Shown one piece after another: positions 1 through 15,718 of a stretch of 37,147 nucleotides of DNA. The stretch comes from Schoenoplectus triqueter (Eukaryota; Streptophyta; Magnoliopsida; Poales; Cyperaceae). The position numbers and the translations under genes were made by a program. Where the stretch lies: contig CAXKVV010000261.1 in assembly GCA_964058805.1 (NCBI GenBank), positions 1 through 37,147 on the forward strand. The letters run 5' to 3'. Position 1 is the first letter of the stretch, and every line of letters starts with the position of its first letter. A model generated the notes under the pieces. It searched no databases and was not told the DNA's origin. It was given only the letters and a program-made list of their open reading frames with translations.

Positions 1-235
1 GTACATTGTATTTGAAAGAACATGGTGGATCACATGTTAAATGATACATCTGAAGTTTATTACTGGAGGGCTAAATACAGTGAAGTTTACAAATGGTACA
101 AATACAATTGTACACAAAATGTCATCTGACTGTGTAAAATTATTTACTGCTTTCAAAATGTTATTTGCCCGTGAGTAAAAAAAAAACAAGCAAAAAGAAG
201 CCAGCCTCTCAATGAACTAATGAGTTAACAATTAC

Positions 236-998
236 CAGGCTTGATATGAAGAAATCTGACAAGCTATCTATAACAGCATGATCCAGTGTCTTTTCTGAAA
301 TTCTAGCAAGAATTTCACCTAGAAGTAAAATACCTGATATAACAACACAGAAATATCTAAGTAGTCAACTAAGATTCCTCCAAATAAAAATGTAGCAAGG
401 TTTCTGATATAAGTAGAGGATAAAAAATTGTTCTCAGTTAATTGACTTTTCTCTCTATCAAGTAAACACATGCCTTTTGGCAATCACCGTGAAATTCTAG
501 TGAGGTCGTACATGCATCTTTTAATTAAAAGGTAACAGTAACAGTCAAAATAAAACTTCACCTCTTGATCTGATGACATTATCACTGGTAGTCAGATACA
601 CCTCCATCTCCCTTACCTGGTTTAAACTATTCTCTATTAAAAGCTGCAAAGTCTAAAAGGATATTTATGCAATTGATTTTATAGAAAATCATACCACTTC
701 TAAAAGGCTAATGTGGCAATAGCCTCGAGACTAGCATCCTGCAACAATTAAGAAACGCAATGCAGGTCACCGTGGCTGATTGTATTCGCGAAAAAATTAA
801 AAAGAAAAAGGAGGAAGTAGCGAATATTGTACTAGTTCACTGTACAATTCAGTTACGGAGGGAAATAACCGAGAGAGAGAGAGAGAGAGAGAGAGATATG
901 AGAAGGGAAGAGGCACAGACGTGTTGAGAGGAGGTAAGAGAAGAGTCGATGAAGGTCTCGATGTGTGGGACCCACGTGCTAGAAGTAGGTGCTGCCAT
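236..998 (-). CDS. MET18: MMS19/MET18-like protein, 5' end only (off left edge; possibly broken)
   Basis: MMS19 (plant MET18) is a HEAT-repeat protein that helps deliver Fe-S clusters to cytosolic and nuclear DNA-metabolism enzymes. Minus-strand exons seen: 998-921 (26 codons from the ATG, containing HIETFIDSS, like HIEAFVDSS at the family N-terminus), 652-562 (VREMEVYLTTSDNVIRSRG, close to the family's VREMEAYLTTTDAIVRSRG), and 333-236 (ILLLGEILARISEKTLD, like ILLLAEVLTCLTSKPLD). These three exons join in one frame at GT-AG borders; 1-235 is intron. Between the first two, a segment starting at 738 behind a good acceptor reads DASLEAIATL, matching the family's AASLDAIASL, but runs into TAG two codons later and has no frame-keeping donor. 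Either the gene is damaged there or this exon is skipped. Family assignment is fairly secure; functionality is not. The rest of the roughly 1,100-residue protein lies outside the window. Confidence 0.68.
871..896. repeat. (GA)n microsatellite
   Basis: Uninterrupted GA dinucleotide tract of 13 units, just downstream of the first MMS19-like exon (inside intron 1 on the minus strand). It reads as CT on the transcribed strand. Confidence 0.9.
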
Positions 999-2203
999 CG
1001 CTGCTCTCGCAATGGAGAGAGAGGGTTTAGGGTGCTTTTTGTTGAAGAGAGAAGCTGCGTAGCGACCAGTGAAGATATTACTGTACTGATTTAATTACCC
1101 AAACGACGGTCCCAAATATTTCTGGGACCAGAGGATAGAGGGTGGGACAAGGGAGGGGGCTATGGCTCAGCCACTGTCTAAATCAGTAAAACAGAAACAT
1201 TAGCACAAGGGCTCAGCCATTGGCGCAACAGAGGCCCGCACAACCAAGACAGTGAAAGAAATTTATCAGATATGGCGCAAGGGGGATGCAGGGGAGAAAT
1301 TCATCCAGGGGGGTGGTGGGTGGCGGCCAAGGCTGTCAAAGGTCAGGGTGGTGAGTGATGGCTAGGGGGATGCGGGTGGTGAGGTAGAACTGCCGAGAGA
1401 GGGGAGTGGGTTGAGGAGTGTGTTAGAGAGGAGAAAGAGGGAGATGAGAGGGGTAGAGTGCGGATCCGGCTGTCGGAGCGGCGGTTGTAGTTGGAGGTCG
1501 GGGTAGCAGCTGTCGGACTGCGATTCGATGACGGAGAAGAAGTTGTTAGGGTTTCGTCAGAAAAACAGTGGTGAAGAAAAACCCAGTATCTGCTTGTTTT
1601 TTTGGTGTCGCCTGTGAAATCGCGTTTTTCAAAGAGGGGAGCGACCTTTTCTAAACAAATTATCGGGTTAATGCATATTTACTTACTGATTTTTTGTTTT
1701 AACAAAAAGTAATTTGTTAACATTTTAAAAGAAGTTTCAAAGAGTTTTAATTATATAGAATAATGTCAATTAATTATTTGACATAATTACACACCCACAC
1801 TGCATGATGAAAGGCATTTGGGGTCAAAATTTGAACAGTGGATTGTAAATCTCAATTATAATCGATCACTACGGTCAAAATTTTAATTCACGACACCTAT
1901 TCAAAATGAAATTCGAGAATTAATCAATTATTGAGTTAATGCAGATTCGGACGTTAGACGCGATCGTTCGGTCGTTCCATGGCTCGCCAAGCAAATATTG
2001 TAAAAGGAGATAAATTGAAGGGGCGAATTGCACAAAATGTCACAAACATTAGGTCAAATTAAGGAATAGTTTTGGAAGAGTGTTAATTTTGGAAGAGTGA
2101 TTGAATAATAATTTTTTTAGAAAAGTGGTAGAAAAGTGATATTTTTGACTATTCGGAAGAGCGAAAATATCATTTGACAGTTGTTACTCAGAATAGTTAA
2201 AAT
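999..2203. other. Intergenic, no gene recognised
   Basis: Upstream of the MMS19-like gene. 1280-1560 is unusually G-rich on the plus strand (C/T-rich on the minus strand) and contains gttagggtttcg near 1546, a motif common in plant 5' regions, but no supported exon. 1109-1130 is a small hairpin (ggtccca / tgggacc around 8 bases). 2060-2105 repeats ttttggaagagtg twice. After about 1640 the DNA becomes AT-rich and grades into the microsatellite. It could be a promoter region or old transposon DNA. Confidence 0.5.
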
Positions 2204-2432
2204 ATGAATAATTATAATACTAATAATGATGATGATAATAATAATAGTAAAATAATAATCATAATAGTAAGATAATAATAATAATAAAGTAATAAAAAAT
2301 AATTATAATAAATAATAATATTATAATAGTGATATAATAAAAATATAAACATATAATTATAATATAGCAATATAATAATAAAAAATAATAATGATATAAT
2401 AAAAATATAAACATATAATTACAATTGTAACG
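2204..2432. repeat. AT-rich (TAA/ATA)n microsatellite, left block
   Basis: Degenerate trinucleotide tract built from ATA, TAA and ATG/ATC variants. It produces a spurious Ile/Tyr/Leu-only reading frame on the minus strand. It lies on one side of the decayed kinase exon; a much longer tract of the same composition lies on the other side. Confidence 0.9.
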
Positions 2433-2589
2433 GTTTTTCAAATGGGATCCCCTTTTTTTTGCGCGTATAGCATACAGTTTTGAAGAGTAAAATCACAACA
2501 AGCTCCAAGCCGACAATTCATTCTGCTTACTAATGAGGAAAGGGAGCAATTACACAGGATCACCAAATCTGAGTGGGCCTATTTCCTCA

Positions 2590-3826
<1,237 letters not shown>

Positions 3827-3847
3827 TAATCGCTATTCTGACGAGAG

Positions 3848-3898
3848 CTAATTCGGTATTCCATCTATAAGTTGATATACCGAATTAGCACTATTTCG
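3848..3898. repeat. Perfect 12-bp inverted repeat (hairpin)
   Basis: ctaattcggtat (3848-3859) is the exact reverse complement of ataccgaattag (3887-3898), separated by 27 bases. It sits directly beyond the right microsatellite edge, so it may mark the end of a mobile element or simply be a cruciform-prone site. Confidence 0.7.
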
Positions 3899-4231
3899 CA
3901 CTCTTCTACTTAATTTAAAATTCGTTTGACAAATTAATTAATCAAAATAACTATTTTATTCTAACTTTTTTATTATTACATTGAGTGAAACACTCCATAG
4001 TTTAACCAAACCAAATCCACCCGACCGGCACCATACCGTTCGTATAATCGTATTACATTACATCTGTCATGTGATGTGAGCATGTCACATTCATTCAAGG
4101 ACCCACATGTGGGCCCCTATTGCGTTTTCTCTCACCACGTAATGTGGCACAACACTCGAATCAAAATTCTATATTGCCAAATCCTTTCCTTTTCTGGAGA
4201 CCTCTCTCATCTCATGTACCTACTCCAAAAG

Positions 4232-4239
4232 CATATAAG
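4232..4239 (+). promoter_or_regulatory. Probable TATA box of the malic enzyme gene
   Basis: catataag lies 83 bases before the malic enzyme ATG at 4323, a normal distance for a plant core promoter. A short C/T-rich leader (tctcgctccagttccccctttctc) follows. Upstream, 4100-4117 has cccacatgtgggcccc, a palindromic CACATGTG-like element. Confidence 0.5.
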
Positions 4240-4322
4240 CGGTCGATTGCGCGCGCTAGTCTCGCTCCAGTTCCCCCTTTCTCTGGTTGCATCTTTTGAG
4301 AGATCAAAGAAAGAGGCACTTG

Positions 4323-9432
<5,110 letters not shown>

Positions 9433-10734
9433 ATAATAAATTAATTTGTACTGCAAGTGTTTGTTGAATTCAATAACGCAATGGGAACTCATATCATCGA
9501 GTGTATGAAATAATTAATAGTTTATGATCAGTGATGCCTTTTGGAAAATTGTCATGACCTGTAAAAATATGCTTGCACTTTTTGAGGTTTGTACTTGCTC
9601 ATTGCTCCAACATTGCTGAAGATTGAGGGACCCATTTAACAGCCCGGTTCACTAAAAGCCCTAAAGGTATTCTTTTCTGCTCAACGGAGAGCGGAACAAG
9701 CAAGCAAGCGCTTGTTTAGTCCCACGAGCGTTTCATTTCCGCGGCAGACCTCAGCGCTGCCTTATAAAAGAGCGAAATTATAACAGTAGCTTGCTACTGG
9801 AGCTCTCTAGCGTTGCCCTTGCGTTGCACTATTGCATGGGTCTGACGCATCCCTATCAAAGCTTAAATTAAGAAATTTTAGTGGGTCCCTATCAAAGATT
9901 AAATTAAGAAATTTTCGTAGGTTCCGGACAAAAGATTAAATTAAGAAATTTTAGTGGAGTCCAGCACAAGCTCACAGTAGTTTTTGTCTGTCTTTTGCCG
10001 TTTCATGCTGTTTGAAGTTTGAACTTTAGCGTAATATCAACCTAGATACGGTTATGGATTAATAACTAGTGGCACATATATTCGTATGTTCCTTTGTTGT
10101 AAATTCGCGAGTATATCTGAAATTAAATGTTTTAATCATGGCGAGAAGCATATTAAAGACAAAAACAGACGAATTAGATTATCATCATGGGGAACTTGTA
10201 AATCTGTCACTTTGTTAGGGATCCTGCACCACCATTGAAAATATAGAATTTTGTCATTGATGGAAAACCAATTTAACACAAAATTAAGCGAAATGCTGGT
10301 TTCAATAAGTACGATGGACTGCAGCAGTTGGTTTCAGTAAAGTCATACATTAAGATAGCGTTTTCTTACAGAAAAAAGCAAAGGCCTTTTCTTACAGAAA
10401 AAAAACAAACAAAGACCATAAAATCAAATATCGACCAACAAGAGATTTCTGAGCTAATTTCTAAGACTGCTACACACACTAAACCTCAATATCATTTTTT
10501 TTATTGAAAAGATAAGAGTTAAACTCTTAAATTTCATAATTATCCGTAAAGATCTCCCATCCGGATTTCAAAAACCTCAATATCATTAGATATCACTCTT
10601 TAGACAGAGGAACATTAGAAATCACTCTTTAGACAAACGCAAAATCCCAGACGCAATTACTATTTTCTAAAAATCATTCATGCAGCTATATATGTGCCTC
10701 TAGCATCACCCCGACAAAACTTGGAATTAATGCT
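9433..10734. other. Intergenic between convergent malic enzyme and cereblon genes
   Basis: Holds the 3' ends of both genes and no exon I can support. 9640-9840 is relatively GC-rich and contains the palindrome caagcgcttg. 9851-9960 is a short tandem array (listed separately). 10494-10570 is AT-rich with aagagttaaactctt, a perfect short inverted repeat. Confidence 0.6.
9851..9960. repeat. Three-unit tandem repeat, about 36-bp period
   Basis: Three copies of a unit whose core is ttaaattaagaaatttt followed by (a/c)gt(a/g)g. The first two begin ccctatcaaag and the third begins ccggacaaaag. The third is the most diverged. Confidence 0.85.
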
Positions 10735-13700
10735 TCATCCCTGATCAGATTGAGCTGTCATACTGTCAACAACTTGAGAACTGCGAATGCCCCAAAATGA
10801 TTTGGGCAGTAGGTTCTTTTTTACAGCTGTAAAACGCCATCCCATATTCATCTCACATGTTGCACAATTGGTGATTGTCCATGCATATCTGCAAGGGTAG
10901 TAGGTGAAAACATATTTATAATGAATTTATGTAACACTGCTAAAGCCCACATACTACCTCACATAAATAACAAGGCAGGCATTTAAATCAGAAACCACCA
11001 TTAACCTATGGACCCTGCAAAGATGCTAAATATGTGCCTCCTCGTTTCTTTCTCATGCTCTGCGGTCTGCAGGGCAGCACAAAAAACTTTTACCCCCGTT
11101 TGGCAAGTGGAGTAAAAGTGATTTAAGTGCTTTAAGGCACCTTTAATGCACCAAAAGGAAGTGATTTAAAATGAAGTTAAATCACCAATTTCTTTTTTTT
11201 AACACTTGTTACCAAACTACATTTATTTATTTATTTCAGCACAACTTTAAGGTGATTTAACATTTACTCTGCTTTAATTTTATTTTGCTTGCCAAACAGA
11301 GGGTTAACATCCAATTATCATGATGAAGCGTAATATTAGATACCTAGTTCAAAAATTAAAAAAAATCTCATTTTGCAGGGGCATACAATAATATAAATTA
11401 ATCACAAGATAAATGGTTAAAGCAATACCCAGGAAACCAGCTGTGCTCCTTAACAGGTAGGCCCATGAGTGCAAGCCCGTTAGCATGATAAACAGTTATG
11501 ACCTCATGAACAATTCCATGAGGGTTCACATATGCATTGAGAGGCCCGTCATTAGACATCACTACCATGTCACTCCTCTTAGCTATAAGCGTCTGTGAAA
11601 ATCATAATCAAACAAGTTCAAAATCAATATAGCATAAGAATTTTGTTTATAACTCCACATGAAAATTTAGCCAAACCTTTTTATCGAACAAAAAATTCAT
11701 CATGATCCTTGTGAAGAAAATTATTAAAAATAAATTGACAACATTTTTTCATAAAAACATATTGATAGGATCATGGACCGCAGCAAAGCATCAACATGTG
11801 CATGAATCTGCATTTGGTTGGTACAGACCGATATCATCAGCTAAATTTTCAAAAAAAATATGTATCTTAAGCATTCACAAAACACACAAGAAATGACCAT
11901 GCAATTTTTGCACCGCAGATGATTGAAGTCTCTGAGCAGCTGGATCTCTCTCCTCAATCTATATGAAATCCCATTCATCTCCAGTAATTCCTGTCTTGTA
12001 GTCTCTGATAATGGCATTTTACTCGCTATGTAAAAAGATAAGCTATCTGGCCTTCTAACAAGCTCATCCAGACTAGGTTTTCCTATTATCTCCCTCCATA
12101 AGTCTGTATTAAAGATAGCAAAACCATTCAGATAAAAAACAATTAACGATTAAACATGAGTACCATATGTATTATTAAAAACAGCATTTGAAATGGAGAA
12201 TTAGCTTCTATTTCTATTAAACAAACAGATCATATATAACCTCAACAGGAAAAATAATTTAGCAAAATAATGACCATCAAGCATTTAACAAAATGCACCT
12301 CATACATCACAATCGGGTCTCAACTACAATCACACACGAAAGGGGCACTTGCTTGTTGCACATAAGGATTGTACATTAGATACTGTTTGCAAATGTTAAC
12401 AAATGTACACTACAATTCTAGAAAAAATGATCCAGGACTAAATTTCTTACCAGCTGCCCTTCGAGCAAGAGAATATGAATCATACATATCATAGACCCAC
12501 CGAGGCCAGTATGACATTGGCGCTGCAAAACTGGGACACCTCGACTTGCTTCTGCTGTACCAGCTCTTCCATTTCTCACTCTCATTGGTCCCTCGACTTT
12601 TCTGGGTTGTATGCACGTCGAAGGAGGGGACCTCCTCATCAGACTCATCTTCACACGTTTCGTAAGTCGAGTCACTTGAAGGTGAACCAAACAGCCGTTT
12701 TCTTCTCTTCTCTTTTGGGGTATTAGAAGACGGAGTCTGATCGAGGTCGGTTTCTGTATCAGTGAATCTAAGCCGTCGAATTGGAGACAGGTTTGAGATT
12801 CGTTTTGGGTTGGATATTGCAGCTAACTGTGAAAATGCTTCTCTTGGGGTTCTTGGAGGTGTTTCTTCTTCTATGATTTGAACTTCTGCACATGGCTATT
12901 GCAAAATGGAATAAAGAGATGAGATAAATATTCGCCACTTCTAAAACTAATTACTAGAACATAACTCAACATGAGAATAATAATTTCTTTTTTTAAATGA
13001 ATCCATTTTTTTTTGTTCGAGATATAGGCCCTTTCATCTTCATTATCAAATTTTGTATTGTTCTGATACACCATTTTGCTGAGATTTGTTATGGGGAGCA
13101 TGTTCTGTCAGTCAGTCCTTATAGGCAATTTTTTGGAGATACCCAAGTAAATCACTTGAGATCATCTATTAATGCGGACAAACGGAGAGAAATTGCCAAA
13201 TGTCCGTACAAAAATAATCCTTGTGCATAAGAAAAGTTCTCCATCTTGCAAAGCACTAACCATATCAGATAATATTATCTCAGAGATGACTTTGGTGCCT
13301 GTGCCTGTGTTTTTTTTAGGGAGATGGATGTTTGTGTGGGAGAATGAGAGAGAGAATTACAGTTCCGTCGTCGTCTATAAAACGACGCCTTAATCTGAAG
13401 CGTTGCTGCCCACGAGTGACCACATTAATACTGCCGTCTTCCCGCCGCCGGTATTGCCTTATCTGTTAAACGTAGAAATATTAGTTATATGTCATTCCAA
13501 AGATGATAATAGTGGTTCTCAAATTGATGAAATCAAACATCATCCCACTTTATTACATATTCTTATACCTTGTTCTCTAGAGAAGTGACAATTCTGACCC
13601 AGATAATTACATTGAGTTTTTTAATTATTAATTTCAGTTTTAAGCACATAAATCCTACCTCTGCTGTTGTTCCAACTGTACCAAAGTTGTATCCCCTGCC

Positions 13701-15057
13701 ATCAGAACTTGCATAAAAATGAACCTAGGACAAGTCAAAGGTCACAAACAAGTGTTAGAAGTAACAATATTAACGTTAAAAGAACAAAGAAACCAAAGAA
13801 ACCAAAGAAACAAACAAATAACATTAAAGCAATTTTTAACGAACTGTTTCTTTTGTCAAAGAAAGGCCTGCAGTAAGTTGCCAAAGTAATTTAACATGTA
13901 GAAATGTGAATATACAACCTTAAAGTTACAACAATCTATCTTAGGAGGGGGCAGTATCCCAGCACCACAGCAAAATCTGAGATATCTCATGAACCAAATA
14001 CAGAATCTAAGAAATATCATCTTTCAGTTATCCTTACAAAATACCCAGTCCGCCACTCAATGCAAAACAAATGCACACAAAATTCGCCATTAAACTACAA
14101 GAACTGTTGGTTTCTCTTTCTAATGAGAAAAAGGAAATAAATTCTGGGCATTTAGAAAATGTCATATTTCAAGAAGGTAAGAGTCAAGAAAATACCACAC
14201 CAACGATACAGGGAGCCTCAGTACTGGACAACGCCTTCTCAAGAGAACATATGAACCTATATTCGATTACTCTGAGAGGCAATGTAGCCCCAGGAAATAG
14301 AACCACACCTGACAAGATAATTCAATAAATATTTATAGTAAATTTGACCTTTTCAAGGTACCACAAATTATAAAGAAAACAATTAACAGTTCACAACAAT
14401 TAATATTAACAATATAAGATTGGTTACCTTCAAAATAAAACATGGGCAATTTCATGATTGCACCTTCTTCCAAAATTGAGAGCCTATTATTGGTATCATC
14501 AACTTCTATTTTTTATAACAAAAGAAAAATAAACAAAAACATGACGCTAGCTTGATATTACAGAGAAATAGTAAAGACTAAATTCCAAAAAAAAGGGAAA
14601 AAAAACTAATGTTGTGGATACCGCCAAGGTATGTATGCATAGAAGCAATTGAGGTATCGAATGTAATCCCACTAGAAGAGCCAATTTCATCACCGTTATG
14701 TCCATTCCTGAGCATATAGAAGAAAACAAATCACGTCTTAGAGCAGTGTTAGCAACAAAATTTTAATCGGACAGTAAGACCTTCCCTTCTAATCATGTCG
14801 ACAGAAGCTACAATTGCAGTAAATTCCAATAAAATAAAAGGCAGGCTTATACATGACAAGGACTAGATTAGGTCTCAACATGCTAGATATTCGCGCAAAA
14901 AAAAATAAAAAAAATAAAACCCTAACCTTGGCAGGTCATCGTCGGAGGAAGAGTAGAGTTGGTCAGAATCGACTTCCTCGATCTGCAGCTCCTCCATGTC
15001 GAGCTGCCTTATCTCCTCCATTTGTCGCCTCTCCCTCTCCAGTAGATCCCCGTCCAT
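10735..15057 (-). CDS. CRBN: Cereblon homologue, LON + CULT domain protein (10 exons, 514 aa)
   Basis: Cereblon is a substrate receptor of CUL4-DDB1 ubiquitin ligases. Minus-strand exons in order: 15057-14927, 14707-14622, 14505-14428, 14308-14196, 13724-13659, 13462-13361, 12895-12451, 12103-11898, 11592-11429, 10888-10735. They sum to 1,545 nt with no internal stop, and all borders are GT-AG. The acidic N-terminus (ERERRQMEEIRQLDMEEL) matches plant orthologues. The LON-type domain runs from about residue 60 to 200 (MHTYLG, KLPMFYFEGVVLFPGATLP, VTRGQQRFRLRRRFID). Residues 200-340 are a variable Ser/acidic linker ending in SYWPRWVYDMYDSYSLARRA. The C-terminal CULT domain has zinc ligands C405, C408, C472 and C475 and the tri-Trp pocket W461, W467 and W481 (HSWFPGYAW...GWRFTA). 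Met409 replaces the Gln usual after CKNC. Exon 7 was set to start at 12895 because this acceptor gives PCAEVQIIEE in phase; an acceptor 9 bases further in gives a stop. Confidence 0.94.
11093..11303. mobile_element. Tourist/PIF-Harbinger-like MITE in the last cereblon intron
   Basis: A 211-bp non-coding element with terminal inverted repeats cccccgtttggcaag (left) and cttgccaaacagaggg (right), flanked by the 3-bp target duplication tta (11090-11092 and 11304-11306). The length, the GTTTGGCAAG-type ends and the TTA duplication fit PIF/Harbinger-derived Tourist MITEs. It lies in the intron between the last two cereblon exons, clear of both splice sites. Confidence 0.85.
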
Positions 15058-15068
15058 TTCTCAGCCCC

Positions 15069-15103
15069 TCTCTGTATCTCTCTCTCTATATATATCTCTC
15101 TAC
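15069..15103. repeat. CT/TA microsatellite in the cereblon 5' leader
   Basis: tctctgtatctctctctctatatatatctctctac, reading as GA/TA on the transcribed strand, begins 12 bases before the cereblon ATG. GA-rich leaders are common in plant genes. Confidence 0.75.
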
Positions 15104-15143
15104 CACCGTCGCTCCTCTCTATCCTCCCTCGGTCGACCTCCCA

Positions 15144-15203
15144 CCGCGCTGGGAAACTATTTCTCAATATATGCCGCGCTCGGAAACTATTTCTCCAGCC
15201 TCA
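15144..15203. repeat. 30-bp direct repeat upstream of cereblon
   Basis: ccgcgctgggaaactatttc at 15144 recurs 30 bases later as ccgcgctcggaaactatttc at 15174, with the tails ctcaatatat and tccagcc diverging. It lies 90-150 bases upstream of the cereblon ATG, so in the probable promoter. Confidence 0.8.
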
Positions 15204-15718
15204 GAATCGGAGACAGCACTGGAGAACCTGGAGCGCAGGAGGAACAAAAATGAACGAACTGGGTTGTGGGTCCGATTTGCCAGATAAACTTGGCGAGCTC
15301 CCTCCTTTTCTCCCCTGCCTAAATAGTGCTATACTGATTGATGTGCGTGTCACTGACATCTGAAATATGACCCACCCCATGCCTTTGTAGAGTGGGAAGC
15401 TGTTGAAGGGGGAGATGTTGCCCCATGGGATTTGAATTCGGGTAGCTTCTCAACCCATCTCGGCTTCGATACACAATTACACAAATCAAATGCACCAAAT
15501 GTCCAAATCTCATGCTTCCATTGATGTTGCTGGGCTACAATAATTACCTTAGAGACCAAATGAGAAACAGCTCAAGTAATCATATCTTGGCCCACAAATA
15601 AGAGAAGGCCCAAGGCCTAAACCTTAGTTCGAACTTCGAAGTTCCAACTGGGATTGGAATAAAAATTTAAGAAATATATAGAAAAGATGAAAAACTTGTG
15701 CCGTTCCTGGTTCTGTCG
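15204..15718. other. Region between cereblon and the duplication, no gene recognised
   Basis: Contains ggtccg/gatttgaattcgg stretches and mixed composition. I see no exon, tRNA or transposon end that holds up. It probably contains the cereblon promoter and unclassified DNA. Its right edge is the left breakpoint of the tandem duplication. Confidence 0.5.

Noticed and set aside
797..1012. 71-codon minus-strand frame
   Set aside because: The frame one step away, starting at 998, carries the MMS19-like HIETFIDSS; this one is Ser/Leu repeat from the GA tract.
12418..12690. 90-codon minus-strand frame
   Set aside because: Out-of-frame shadow of cereblon exon 7 (12895-12451).
13172..13393. Minus-strand LQDGELFLCTR near 13220-13260, first considered as the missing cereblon LON exon
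   Set aside because: The true exon, with IRQYRRREDGSINVVTRGQQRF, was found at 13462-13361 with proper borders and phase.
14853..15287. 144-codon plus-strand frame
   Set aside because: It lies antisense to cereblon exon 1 and its CT-rich leader; Ser/Arg/Pro-rich low complexity with no family resemblance.
15400..15450. Possible tRNA-like box B (gatttgaattcggg)
   Set aside because: No matching A box, acceptor stem or anticodon loop at the right distance.
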